Source of the DNA: Mesorhizobium sp. J428
GTDB taxonomy: Bacteria; Pseudomonadota; Alphaproteobacteria; Rhizobiales; Rhizobiaceae
Direction of reading: 5' to 3'
Length of the DNA: 64,000 nt
Assembly (NCBI RefSeq): GCF_024699925.1
Contig: NZ_JAJOMX010000001.1
Coordinates: 1,240,001 to 1,304,000, forward strand
Shown here: one piece after another, positions 53,524 to 61,854 of the stretch
Layout of the letters: each line of letters starts with the position of its first letter
Position numbering within the stretch: the stretch's first letter is position 1
Made by a program: the position numbers and the translations under genes
The notes under the pieces: model-generated
The model's input: only the letters and a program-made list of their open reading frames with translations
Told to the model about the DNA's origin: nothing
Database searches by the model: none

Positions 53524-53538
53524 CGGAACACGGTTCCG
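53524..53538. promoter_or_regulatory. TetR operator, CGGAAC-N3-GTTCCG
   Basis: A six-base inverted repeat with a three-base spacer, using the same arms as the 21-base palindrome at 53498 and set 23 bases from it. It is 62 bases upstream of the SDR start, so it would control the divergent SDR gene. Confidence 0.7.
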
Positions 53539-53599
53539 TTTCTATAAGGATTGTGCGGCACCCCTCCCGTGGCAACTATTCAATCGAAGGGAAACGGCT

Positions 53600-54361
53600 A
53601 TGGCCGAAGAGCGCATCGCCCTCATCACCGGCGCCAATCAGGGCGTCGGCTTCCAGACCGCAAAGGAGCTGATCGCGGCCGGCAACACGGTTCTCCTCGG
53701 CTCCCGCAATGCCGAGCGTGGCGAGGAAGCCGCCAGACAGCTCGGATCAGGCGCCATCGCCATTCAGATCGACGTCACGGACGTGGCATCGATCGCGGCT
53801 GCAGCTGGGCGCATCCGCTCCGAATTCGGCCGCCTCGACCTGCTAGTCCAGAACGCCGGCATCTCGACCACGAAGAAGCGCGAGCCCGGCGAGTTCCTGC
53901 AGGATTACGCCACCAACAATACCGCCAGCACCGTATCGATCGAGGAGGTCCGTGCCATCTGGGATACCAATGTCTTCGGCGTGCTCGCGGTGCACCAGGC
54001 GATGCTGCCTTTGCTGCGGCTCTCGTCGGACGCGCGCATCGTTATCGTCTCGAGCGGTGTGGGCTCGCTGGCCAGCAATGCCGACCCGGCCTTCCCGTAC
54101 CGCAAGATCTACGGTCCTGGTTATGCCGCCTCGAAGACCGCGCTGAACGGCCTGGCGCTCTCGATGATGATCGAGCTCGAGGGAACCGGCATCAAGGTCA
54201 ATCTGGTCTCGCCCGCCTTTACAGCTACCGCCCTCAACAATTTCGCCGGCACCGAGACGGTCGAGGACGGCTCGCGTGAGGTGGTGCGCGTCGCGCTCCT
54301 TGGCCCCGACGGTCCGACAGGTACCTTCACCCGCTGGAACAACCAGACAATCCCATGGTGA
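53600..54361 (+). CDS. Short-chain dehydrogenase/reductase (SDR)
   Basis: A 253-residue SDR with LITGANQGVGFQTAKEL at residue 8 for NAD(P), QNAGIS near 88, the Ser in VIVSSGVGS and catalytic YAASK near 180. Long loop insertions (PAFPYRKIYGPGYAASK) resemble the carbonyl-reductase-like SDRs that act on quinones and reactive carbonyls. Start 53600 has GAAGGGAA upstream. Divergent TetR with operators suggests induction by the substrate. An aldo/keto reductase fragment lies 23 bases downstream and was probably once part of the same operon. Confidence 0.88.
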   Translation: MAEERIALITGANQGVGFQTAKELIAAGNTVLLGSRNAERGEEAARQLGSGAIAIQIDVTDVASIAAAAGRIRSEFGRLDLLVQNAGISTTKKREPGEFLQDYATNNTASTVSIEEVRAIWDTNVFGVLAVHQAMLPLLRLSSDARIVIVSSGVGSLASNADPAFPYRKIYGPGYAASKTALNGLALSMMIELEGTGIKVNLVSPAFTATALNNFAGTETVEDGSREVVRVALLGPDGPTGTFTRWNNQTIPW

Positions 54362-54384
54362 CGGGAACTCGCGGGGCGCCCGCC

Positions 54385-54447
54385 ATGCGGTACCGCACAT
54401 TTGGCCGCACCGGCATCAAGGTTAGCCCATACGTCCTCGTGTCCTGA
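54385..54447 (+). pseudogene. Aldo/keto reductase N-terminal fragment
   Basis: Twenty codons starting at ATG 54385 read MRYRTFGRTGIKVSPYVLVS and stop at 54447. The first 16 match the standard opening of aldo/keto reductases (RxLGRTGLKVSxLxLG). Nothing further of the enzyme is found downstream in any frame. It shows that an aldo/keto reductase gene followed the SDR gene and was cut off by a rearrangement. Confidence 0.6.
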
Positions 54448-54540
54448 TGTTCGAAACAATGGCCAGTTCCGATCACGAGCTATCGCCGGTGCCGCGCGAT
54501 ACATATCCAACCCTGTTGTCGACGCCGCATCAACATGCAT
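54433..54540 (-). pseudogene. Possible tyrosine-recombinase (integrase) fragment
   Basis: The minus-strand peptide that includes MYRAAPAIARDRNWPLFRT resembles the stretch AYIxAAGIxxDRKGPLFRT of rhizobial tyrosine recombinases, which precedes their C-terminal catalytic box. Nothing else of the enzyme is clear and no catalytic residues remain. It sits exactly where the aldo/keto reductase gene is cut. The rest of 54448-54774 shows no recognisable gene. Weak evidence. Confidence 0.3.
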
Positions 54541-54774
54541 CGACGTCGGCCGGAGTGGCGCCTCTCGCAAACGGTCTTCACAAGCAAACGATCGGCACGG
54601 AAAAGACGGACGGCTGATCTGCGTTCGCACCAGGCCGGGGGTGTCAAGGGCAAAGGCAGATTGCCGCTTGATGTCGTCGTTTATGACACAGCGGCAGGTC
54701 ATCGACCCGGAAGCCGCCGGTCTGTTTCCCCTCCCCAGCGCTGCCGAGCAGTAATGCGTCCATGCCAAGCCCTT

Positions 54775-55617
54775 CTATTCGCCCGCTTCGATGCTTCCAT
54801 GGTCGCGAAAGCTCGCGGGTGGCGGTGCCGGCGGACTCTTGTGGAACGGCGCGCCTTTCATCCAGAGCTTGAGCGCCTGCCAATGGATGCCTACGGTCAC
54901 CTTCAGCGTGCTGAAGGGGAAGCGCGCGAGACATGCCAGAAGGCTTGCATCGCTCAGCAGCCGCGCCTCGCCGCTGAAGGTGGCTGCCAGCAGCGGCGTG
55001 CCGCCTTCAGTCTCGTGGATACGCAGCCGTACCACTCTTCCCGGCGGCAGCACGCGAAAATGATAACGCGCGTCCATGCCCACAAAGGGGGAGACATGAA
55101 GGATCTTCCTGCGGGTCTGGCGGATGCCGTCCGGGCCCGTCTCGCCTTCCCGCACGGGCGCGACATAGGCGTGGCGCTCGCCAAACGTGTTGCGAACGGC
55201 ATAGATCAGCGCCAGCAGCTCTCCGTCCTCGTCATAGGCGAAGTAGACAGAGATCGGATTGAACACGTAGCCGAGAAAGCGCGGATAGGCGAGCAGGAGG
55301 ATACGCGAGGCCGGCCGTTTCAGGCCGGCCTGGGCCAGCAGCCGGTCGGCGAGCCGCCGCGGCGTTTCGCCCTCACGTTCGGCATGGTCGCTCTCCCTGA
55401 AAGAGAGGATGCCCGGCCGGTTGACGCGAAGCAGTCTCGATATGCGGTCGAGCTCGTCCAGCCTGTCCAGATCGACAAGCAGAGAGAACACGGAATAGGT
55501 GAAGCGGTGGCCGAACGGCTTCAGTCGCTGGTGCATGACCTTGCCGGCATAGAGCGTGCCGGCCTCCGCCGGCGGCGCGCCGTTGGCGGCCATGGTGGTG
55601 ACGCGCGCGCTGTTCAT
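54775..55617 (-). CDS. DUF1365 family protein
   Basis: A 280-residue DUF1365 protein. Family marks: LYAGKVMHQRLKPFGHRFTYSVFSLLVDL near residue 22, FGYVFNPISVYFAYD-like LGYVFNPISVYFAYDEDG near 115, and HVSPFVGMDARYHFR near 185. Its exact role is unknown; it is repeatedly found with FAD oxidoreductases and CFA-synthase-like methyltransferases, and in Rhodobacter belongs to the RpoE regulon. The ATG at 55617 overlaps the photolyase stop in ATGA. Last gene of the DUF2147-photolyase-DUF1365 operon. Confidence 0.9.
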   Translation of the reverse strand: MNSARVTTMAANGAPPAEAGTLYAGKVMHQRLKPFGHRFTYSVFSLLVDLDRLDELDRISRLLRVNRPGILSFRESDHAEREGETPRRLADRLLAQAGLKRPASRILLLAYPRFLGYVFNPISVYFAYDEDGELLALIYAVRNTFGERHAYVAPVREGETGPDGIRQTRRKILHVSPFVGMDARYHFRVLPPGRVVRLRIHETEGGTPLLAATFSGEARLLSDASLLACLARFPFSTLKVTVGIHWQALKLWMKGAPFHKSPPAPPPASFRDHGSIEAGE

Positions 55618-57073
55618 GCGTCGCCCCTCATCATGCGATAAGCGGCAAGGGCGCGTTCGCGCGCGCTCGTGTGGTGGACAACAGGGTGTGGATAGGTCTC
55701 GCCGAGCGTGACGCCCGCCCTTTCCAGCATCTCGCCCGGTGCGTCCCACGGCTTATGGAGATAGCGGGCAGGCAAGCCGTCGAGCTCTGGAACCCAGCGG
55801 CGGACATAGGTTCCGTCGGGATCGAACTTCTCGCCCTGAAGCACCGGGTTGAAGATACGGAAATACGGAGCGGCATCCGCGCCGCAGCCTGCGACCCATT
55901 GCCAGTTGCCGGGGTTGCTGGCCGGGTCGGCGTCGACCAGCGTATCCCAGAACCAGCGCTCGCCCTCGCGCCAGTCGATCAGAAGATGCTTGGTCAGAAA
56001 GGAGGCGGCGATCATGCGCACGCGGTTGTGCATCGTGCCGGTGCGCCATAACTCGCGCATGCCGGCATCGACGATCGGGTAGCCGGTTTGCCCGCGCCGC
56101 CATACGTCCAGCGCCTCATCGTCAGATCGCCACGGAAAGGCGTCGAAGCCGGGCTGGAAATTCTTCTCGTGAATGTGGGGGTTGTGGAAGAGTAAATGGT
56201 AGCAGAATTCGCGCCAGCCGATCTCCTTTCTGAACTTGGCGATGTCGGCCCTCCCGGCTTCCCTACCGCGCTCTCGCAGCGCCGCGAATATCTGGTAGGG
56301 CGTGATCTCGCCATGGGCCAGGTGCGGAGACAGGCGCGACGTCGAAGGGCGTCCGGGAAAATCGCGACCGTCCGAATAATCTTCCAGGCGTCCGGAGAGG
56401 AACTCTTCAAGACGCGCCTGTGCCCCGTCCTCGCCAGGCGTCCAGCATTCCCGCAGCCCGCCTGCCCAGTCAGGCGATGTCGGAAGCGGCAGAAGATCAT
56501 CAAGGCTCTCCGACGCGACCTCACCGGAAAAGCCGTCCAGTCGTTTCGGCGCGTCGACCGGATCGCGTGGCTCGGTGTCGCGGGCGAGCGCGCTCCAGAA
56601 CGGAGTGAAAACCTTGTAGAAGGATCCCGATCCGGTCAAAAGGCGCGACGGCTCGTGCAGCAGATGGCCGTCGAAGCTCTCTGCTTGCAGGCCGCGTTCG
56701 CGCAGGATCTGCTTCAGCGTGGTGTCGGCCGCGATGCCACCGGGATCGTAGCGGCGATTCCACAATACCGTGTCGGTTCCAGTTTCGGCGAGAAGATCCT
56801 CCATAACGGTCCCCGTCGCGCCGCGCCGCAGCACGAGGCGCGCGCCGAGCCTCTCGAGCTTGCCTGCGACAGCGGCCAGGGAGTGGTGGAGCCACCAGCG
56901 CGAAGCGTCGCCCAACGGTCGGGTTCGCTCGCTTTCCTCATCGAGGATATAGGCGGCGAGCACCGGCTTTCCCGTGTTGACCGCGGCCGACAGCGCGCCA
57001 TTGTCACCGACGCGCAGGTCGTTACGAAACAGCACCAGCGCCGGCTTTTGGGCATGGGCTTTCGCGCACTCAC
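55614..57073 (-). CDS. phr: Deoxyribodipyrimidine photolyase, N-terminal frameshift
   Basis: A blue-light DNA repair flavoenzyme of about 485 residues. The antenna domain opens with LVLFRNDLRVGDNGAL; the FAD domain has GWREFCYHLLFHNP, GYPIVDAGMRELWRTGTMHNR, and NWQWVAGCGADAAPYFRIFNP. The start at 57073 is GTG in a GTGA overlap with the DUF2147 stop, but that frame reaches the body only if one A is added to the run at 57046-57049, giving MPKKPALVLFRNDLR. Without it, reading must begin at GTG 57035, which cuts the first beta strand. It belongs to the ChrR/RpoE-type light-stress gene set. Confidence 0.88.
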
Positions 57074-57453
57074 CGTGCCGGCGTCCAGCTCACACTGCGG
57101 CAGAGCACGCCGCCCAAAACGCAGCCGCGCGTAACGAGTCGGTTTTCGCGCAGTTGGACCGTGATCGAGTAGGTGCGGTCACGTTTGGGGTCGTAGGCGG
57201 TTCCGCGTAGCTGCGTTTTGGAGTGCGGCTCAAGCGTCATCACGAGCACGTCGCCGGCTTCCTCGCCGCCGCTGGTGTCGCCGATCCACAGGTTCGTTGC
57301 GCAGATGTCATTGCCGCACGACGCGATCCGGACTCGGGCGTTGCCGTCGTCGCGCAGCCACACGCCGCTGAGGTCCGCAGTCTGCTGGGCAGCCACGGAC
57401 GAAACCGCCGCTGGCAGGAGGGCTGCGACTGTCAGGAAAAGCAGGTTCTTCAT
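57070..57453 (-). CDS. DUF2147 family exported protein
   Basis: A 127-residue small exported protein: start 57453, signal peptide ending VAA-QQTAD, then DLSGVWLRDDGNARVRIA with Cys residues in SCGNDICATNLW and RGCVLGGVLCRSVSW, the usual DUF2147 beta-barrel pattern. Function unknown. It overlaps the photolyase start by four bases and is the first gene of the minus-strand operon ending at 54775. It is divergent from the DUF2177 gene. Confidence 0.87.
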   Translation of the reverse strand: MKNLLFLTVAALLPAAVSSVAAQQTADLSGVWLRDDGNARVRIASCGNDICATNLWIGDTSGGEEAGDVLVMTLEPHSKTQLRGTAYDPKRDRTYSITVQLRENRLVTRGCVLGGVLCRSVSWTPAR

Positions 57454-57584
57454 GACCGTCCATCCAATTGGATTTCCCTTATACGCGCGCAAGCCGGCGC
57501 CGGTTCACCATGGGTGATCCAATTGCCGCCCGGTTCCGTAGAAACTCGCGCAGAAGCGGCAGACATTCCGACGGAGGCGCAGCC

Positions 57585-57986
57585 ATGAAGACAGTGATCA
57601 TCGCCTATCTCGCCGCCGGCATCGCCTTCCTGATCATCGACGCGATCTGGCTGACGATCATGGCCGATGCGCTGTACCGACCGCTTCTGGGCGACAGGAT
57701 CGCGCCGCAGTTTCACCTCGCGCCGGCTGTTGCTTTCTACCTGATCTATATCGGCGGCATCGTGTTTTTCGCCGTGATGCCCGCACTGGCGAGCGGCGGT
57801 CTGGCAAAGGCTATGCTGAACGGGGCGGCGTTGGGGCTGGTGGCCTACGCCACCTACGACCTGACCAACCACGCTACCTTGCGTGACTGGCCGCTCGCGG
57901 TGACACTCGCTGACATAGCTTGGGGGATGGCGGTCACGGCCGTCGGCGCGTCAACCGGATTTCTGGCTGCTACCCGATTCGGCTGA
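57585..57986 (+). CDS. DUF2177 family membrane protein
   Basis: A 133-residue inner-membrane protein with four hydrophobic helices. FLIIDAIWLTIMADALYRPLLGD near residue 15 and ATYDLTNHATLRDWPLAVTLADIAWG near residue 88 are diagnostic of DUF2177. Start 57585 follows GGAGG. Its role is unknown, but it commonly occurs with DUF1365, CFA-synthase-like and photolyase genes. It converges on the minus-strand membrane protein, and the two reading frames overlap by 36 bases. Confidence 0.9.
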   Translation: MKTVIIAYLAAGIAFLIIDAIWLTIMADALYRPLLGDRIAPQFHLAPAVAFYLIYIGGIVFFAVMPALASGGLAKAMLNGAALGLVAYATYDLTNHATLRDWPLAVTLADIAWGMAVTAVGASTGFLAATRFG

Positions 57987-58556
57987 TCCTTCGGCGCGTG
58001 CAAGCACGTTTGAGAAGACGAGCGCCGCGCAGGTGGTGAGCGCGGCCGCGCTGACGGCGTTGAGCCGCATCAGCGCCGCATATTCGGCTGCAGTGTAGGC
58101 GACAGCTGGCGCGCCGTAGCGTCCGTGCAGGAGCAGGAAGCAGAGGAAGGCGAGGCCGGCGATGGCAAAGGCGACGACGCGCTCGCCCGGCCGGAACAGA
58201 AGCAGCGCCAGCACCGCGCAGGGGATCAGGAAGACTTCGACGGCCGAATGCACGCCGAACAGCTTTGCGCACAGGACCGTGTTGCAGATGCCGGTAAGCG
58301 GCAGCAGCGCGCGAGCGGCAAGCGTGCTCCTGCGCGCCAGGGCGGGCACTGCAAGGAAAAACGGCGTCGAAAGGAAGGTGCCGAAGGCCGGTGCGATGTC
58401 CGTGCTCACCAGCCACCAGAGATAGAGTGGATAGAAGGGTTGGTTAGAGGCCACGAGGAGTGCGATGAAATTCGATGATGCCACCAACGGGTCAGGATGG
58501 TCCGAGTAGGCGCGCAAGGCGGCGATGAACGCGCGGGCACGCCGCATCGCCGTCAC
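57951..58556 (-). CDS. Hypothetical integral membrane protein
   Basis: A protein of about 201 residues with five or six hydrophobic helices (for example NFIALLVASNQPFYPLYLWWLV near residue 25 and VVAFAIAGLAFLCFLLLHG near 138). I do not recognise the family. GTG at 58556 overlaps the methyltransferase stop as GTGA, so it is translated with the stress operon; ATG at 58547 is an alternative start. Its 3' end overlaps the convergent DUF2177 gene. Position as last gene of rpoE-chrR-DUF1295-methyltransferase suggests a membrane-stress role. Confidence 0.8.
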   Translation of the reverse strand: MTAMRRARAFIAALRAYSDHPDPLVASSNFIALLVASNQPFYPLYLWWLVSTDIAPAFGTFLSTPFFLAVPALARRSTLAARALLPLTGICNTVLCAKLFGVHSAVEVFLIPCAVLALLLFRPGERVVAFAIAGLAFLCFLLLHGRYGAPAVAYTAAEYAALMRLNAVSAAALTTCAALVFSNVLARAEGSAESGSSQKSG

Positions 58557-59593
58557 CGCACCGGCGTCGGGGTGGCAGGGCACAGAAGGTAATGGCTGAC
58601 ACCCCATTCTTCCCCGCCCGCATGCCCGAATAGACCCGCGGTCGCCAGGAAGAACAGCCGCCATCGCCGCAGCCACAATGCCGCCTCGCCGCCGTAGATC
58701 TCGTCGAAAATCGTCCGGATAGCCGCCCGGTTGGAGTCGAAATTGCGAAGCCAGTCGAGCGCCGTGCGCTCGTAGTGCAGGCCGCTCCAGCGCCAGTCCT
58801 GCTCGACGGCGAAGGTTTCAGAAAACTGGCGCGCGAGATCGTGGCTCGGCATCACACCACCAGTGAAGAAGTGCCGTGCGATCCAGTCGGCCCTGTCCTC
58901 GTGGTCGAAGCGATAGGCGCTGTGGCGATGGGAAAAGACGTGGATGAACATACGTCCGTCGGGCCTGATCCACGAGCGCGCGCGGCGGAACAGCGCCCGC
59001 CAATTGGAAATATGCTCGAACATCTCCACCGAAACGATGCGGTCGAAGGTGGCGTCGGGGGCAAATCCGTTCATGTCGGCGGTAACGACGGCGAGGTTTT
59101 TCAGCCCACGCCGTGCGATCTCGGCCTCGATGTGCAGCCGCTGCGGGAGCGAGTTGGACACCGCGACGATGCGCGAGGCAGGAAACCGCCCCGCCATGAA
59201 CAGCGACAGCGCCCCCCAGCCGCAGCCGAGCTCCAGTATGTCCTGCCCGTCTTGAAGCGCCGCATGATTACAGGTTTCTTCAAGAGCTGCAGTCTCCGCC
59301 TCCGCCAGCGTGGTTTCGGCTTTCGGATAGAGGCAGCAGGAATATTTGCGACGCGGTCCGAGCGTCAGTTCGAAGAAAGCTGGCGGCAGTTCATAGTGCT
59401 GCTCGTTCGCGTCCTCGACATGGGTGGCGATGGGCCACTGGTCCATGGACTGCGCAAAGTCGCGCGCCGCAACGCCGCCGCCCGCAAGCATTCTGCTGGT
59501 CCGGGCGACAAGCCGCTCCACACCGAAGCGCAACGCAGCGTCCGGGAGTGGCAGACGTTCGGCGGCAGCGATGGCGGTCACGGCGAGGCTCAT
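58553..59593 (-). CDS. Cyclopropane-fatty-acid-synthase-like methyltransferase
   Basis: A 346-residue SAM-dependent methyltransferase of the CFA synthase family. EQHYELPPAFFELTLGPRRKYS near residue 64 is the family opening, DILELGCGWGALSLFMA near 118 binds SAM, and VEMFEHISNW and the GGVMPSHD segment follow. CFA synthases add a methylene to membrane lipid double bonds; close relatives in RpoE regulons may make other lipid modifications. It starts 12 bases after the DUF1295 stop. Part of the rpoE-chrR operon. Confidence 0.9.
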   Translation of the reverse strand: MSLAVTAIAAAERLPLPDAALRFGVERLVARTSRMLAGGGVAARDFAQSMDQWPIATHVEDANEQHYELPPAFFELTLGPRRKYSCCLYPKAETTLAEAETAALEETCNHAALQDGQDILELGCGWGALSLFMAGRFPASRIVAVSNSLPQRLHIEAEIARRGLKNLAVVTADMNGFAPDATFDRIVSVEMFEHISNWRALFRRARSWIRPDGRMFIHVFSHRHSAYRFDHEDRADWIARHFFTGGVMPSHDLARQFSETFAVEQDWRWSGLHYERTALDWLRNFDSNRAAIRTIFDEIYGGEAALWLRRWRLFFLATAGLFGHAGGEEWGVSHYLLCPATPTPVR

Positions 59594-59605
59594 ATGCGTA
59601 TCTCC

Positions 59606-60412
59606 TCAGCTCTTCAGGCCTGGCCAGAAAGCGTTTACTCGCCTGCGGTAGTCTTCATAGGATTGTCCGCGCGAACGGATCATGTGCGCTTCGAGCGGGG
59701 GAATGCCGGATGCTCGCGTGAGCAGCCAGTACATGAAGGCGGGACCTGCAAGCGCCGCCCAGCCCGGCAGCCATGCGCCGGCAGGGCCGATGGCGACGAC
59801 CGCGTAGCCCATCCAGCCAAGCCACTGGAAGAAATAATTCGGATGCCGCGACAGGCCCCATAAGCCGATGTCGCAGACTTTGCCGTTACTGGCGGGGTCG
59901 CGACGGAATCGTGCAAGCTGGGCGTCGGCAACTCCCTCGCCTGCCACGGCCACGACGAGCAGCGCCATTCCTGCCAGATCGGTCCATTGAAGGCCCGGCA
60001 CCGGGTTGCGCGCAGCGAGGAAGACGGTCGCAGCGAGCAGAAACGCTGCGGCGGCTTGTATCTGCAGGAAGGCGAATAGCCGGGGTCGCCAGCTTTCGCC
60101 CCACTCTTCCTGAAGCGCAGCATAGCGCGGGTCCTCGCCGCCGCGGAGCGTGCGCGCTGCGATGTGGAGACCAAGCCGCAGCGACCAGACGCCGGCAACG
60201 GCGGCGACGAGAGCGCGACGCCACGGATCACCCTCCCAGCCTTCGACCGAAGCCAGCGCCACGGCCACGCCGGCCGCGCCGACACCAAACGACCAGGTCG
60301 CATCCACCCAGCCGGATTTCCCTCCGCGCGCCACGGCAAGCCAGGCCAAACCCATGGCCAGCGACAAGAGGCCGGCCACGCAGAGGAACAGCGTCGCCGG
60401 CGTCACGGTCAT
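59606..60412 (-). CDS. DUF1295 family membrane protein
   Basis: A 268-residue membrane protein with six or seven helices and the C-terminal steroid-reductase-like motif: CDIGLWGLSRHPNYFFQWLGWMGYAV near residue 185 and RSRGQSYEDYRRRVNAFWPG at the end. Related enzymes reduce or methylate lipids with NADPH or SAM. The ATG at 60412 overlaps the chrR stop (ATGA). Its co-occurrence with the CFA-like methyltransferase points to modification of a membrane lipid under photo-oxidative stress; that is inference. Confidence 0.9.
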   Translation of the reverse strand: MTVTPATLFLCVAGLLSLAMGLAWLAVARGGKSGWVDATWSFGVGAAGVAVALASVEGWEGDPWRRALVAAVAGVWSLRLGLHIAARTLRGGEDPRYAALQEEWGESWRPRLFAFLQIQAAAAFLLAATVFLAARNPVPGLQWTDLAGMALLVVAVAGEGVADAQLARFRRDPASNGKVCDIGLWGLSRHPNYFFQWLGWMGYAVVAIGPAGAWLPGWAALAGPAFMYWLLTRASGIPPLEAHMIRSRGQSYEDYRRRVNAFWPGLKS

Positions 60413-61059
60413 ATCCCGAAGATCGGCTGAAGCAGCCGGCCGATGAAACTGTTGAAGCGCATTCGCCCTTCCATCGCAGCGAGGCAGATGCATTCGCCAC
60501 CAGGATCGACGATGGGCTGGTGCTCGACGTCCTCGTCCACCTCGGCGAGGTCGCCCTGCCTGAACTGGCCAAGTCTGTCGGTGTAGGAACCGGAGACGAT
60601 ATAGGTGAACTCTGCGCCGACATGACCGTGGTCGGGCAGGGCGCGGCCCGGCCCCACCTTCAGGAGGATAAGGTTCGCGTCGGGATCGTGCGGCACACCG
60701 ACCCGGCTCATGTGCATGCCGGGACCGATCCAGCGCCAGCGGCCGATTTCGCAGCCGCGAAGCGCATCCGGCAGGGGTATGCGATCGATTTCCGCCGCCT
60801 TGCGCGCGGGTCCCGGCTCAGCCACGGCCTCCTCCGCGTCGATGCGGGCAAGCGTGTCGGCAAGCATGCTGGCCGACAGTGGGGTCGGTTGGGTTTCTTC
60901 CAGAACCGTGCCGCCCAGCGCCTCGAATTCGACCACGCGAGCGCGACAGGCGGGGCAGCCGGCCAAATGTGCTTCAACGACGATCCTCGGCCCGGTGGCC
61001 AGAGTGCCGGCGGCGTAGCGCAGCAACGTCTCGTCCGTGGCGTGATGAGAAATGGTCAT
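60409..61059 (-). CDS. chrR: ChrR-type zinc anti-sigma factor
   Basis: A 216-residue anti-sigma factor. The N-terminal zinc domain has His31, Cys35 and Cys38 (AHLAGCPACR) plus early His residues; the C-terminal cupin has the metal set DHGHVGAEFTYIVSGSY and DEDVEHQP, as in Rhodobacter ChrR, where this domain is needed to sense singlet oxygen. It holds the ECF sigma factor inactive until singlet oxygen or organic peroxide is present. ATG 61059 overlaps the sigma-factor stop as ATGA, giving tightly matched expression. Confidence 0.92.
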   Translation of the reverse strand: MTISHHATDETLLRYAAGTLATGPRIVVEAHLAGCPACRARVVEFEALGGTVLEETQPTPLSASMLADTLARIDAEEAVAEPGPARKAAEIDRIPLPDALRGCEIGRWRWIGPGMHMSRVGVPHDPDANLILLKVGPGRALPDHGHVGAEFTYIVSGSYTDRLGQFRQGDLAEVDEDVEHQPIVDPGGECICLAAMEGRMRFNSFIGRLLQPIFGI

Positions 61060-61622
61060 GTCTCGTCTTCCAGAAGGGCGCGCAGGCGGTTCATCGCCAG
61101 CCGGATCCTCGATTTCACCGTGCCGAGAGGGACTCCGAGTTCGCCGGCAATCTCGCTTTGCGATTTCTCGCTGTAGTAGGAGAGGCGTATGATGGTCTGC
61201 TGCTCGGCCGACAGGCCGGAAAGCGCCTTGCGCACGCGCCACTCGCGTTCCGCTCCCAGAAGCGCTTCCTCCATCGAGGGCGGCATGTCTTCAGGGTCGG
61301 GCGGCAGATCGGCCGGGTTGCGCTGGCGGCGCAGATGGTCGATCCGCAGGTTGCGGGCGATGGTGAACACCCATGTCGACGCACCCGCCCGCGCGGGGTC
61401 GTAATAAGAGGCCTTACGCCAGACCGACAGCATTGTCTCCTGAACCAGGTCCTCCGCAAGGCCCGACGACATGCTGCCGCGCATGAAAAAGGTCTTAAGC
61501 CGCGGGCCGAAGTGCCGGAACAAGGCGGCGAATGCCTCCCGGTCGCGGCGCGCCGCAACCATCTGCAGGAGCCTGGAAAGGTCCTCCGCCGCAGGCGGTG
61601 GCGGGATGTCTCTGCTCACCAC
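61056..61622 (-). CDS. rpoE: ECF sigma factor, RpoE/ECF11-type partner of ChrR
   Basis: A sigma factor of about 188 residues. Region 2 includes EDLVQETMLSVWRKA and TWVFTIARNLRIDHLRRQRN; region 4 is LSAEQQTIIRLSYYSEKSQS to VPLGTVKSRIRLAMNRLR. With ChrR downstream it matches the singlet-oxygen response pair. The start at GTG 61622 (or GTG 61619) is chosen because the predicted autoregulated promoter at 61697-61726 would begin transcription near 61690, too late for the upstream ATG at 61691. It should direct transcription of its own operon and the divergent FAD gene. Confidence 0.88.
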   Translation of the reverse strand: MVSRDIPPPPAAEDLSRLLQMVAARRDREAFAALFRHFGPRLKTFFMRGSMSSGLAEDLVQETMLSVWRKASYYDPARAGASTWVFTIARNLRIDHLRRQRNPADLPPDPEDMPPSMEEALLGAEREWRVRKALSGLSAEQQTIIRLSYYSEKSQSEIAGELGVPLGTVKSRIRLAMNRLRALLEDET

Positions 61623-61696
61623 TGCCAACCGTCTGCCTGCCGGGACCGTCCAGCCTTTATCTGCAAAGAAATGGTTCGTAGCCTCATGCATCGACC

Positions 61697-61726
61697 CTTC
61701 TACGCCATCTGCCGGAAGGCGGATCA
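61697..61726 (-). promoter_or_regulatory. ECF (RpoE) promoter of rpoE-chrR, TGATCC-N18-TAGAAG
   Basis: On the minus strand TGATCC (61726-61721) is followed by exactly 18 bases and TAGAAG (61702-61697). TGATCC at 18-base spacing is the -35 element known for ChrR-controlled RpoE promoters in Rhodobacter. The same elements and spacing occur on the opposite strand at 61768-61797. Implies autoregulation. Confidence 0.7.
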
Positions 61727-61767
61727 CAACGCGGGCAACGATTCCTTCCTTTGCCGAGATCGCCAGG

Positions 61768-61797
61768 TGATCCATCGCCGTTAGCGCCGCGTAGAAC
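61768..61797 (+). promoter_or_regulatory. ECF (RpoE) promoter of the FAD oxidoreductase gene, TGATCC-N18-TAGAAC
   Basis: Plus-strand TGATCC (61768-61773), 18 bases, then TAGAAC (61792-61797), about 58 bases before the ATG at 61855. It mirrors the promoter at 61697-61726, so the sigma factor would drive both divergent units. Confidence 0.7.
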
Positions 61798-61854
61798 GTA
61801 GCGGAACTTAAGACCCAGATCGACAGTCGCCCCCGAGACGGGCCAAGGATTGCG

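Noticed and set aside
61623..61691. ATG 61691 as the rpoE start
   Set aside because: The predicted autoregulated promoter would start transcription at about this codon, leaving no leader; GTG 61622 fits better.
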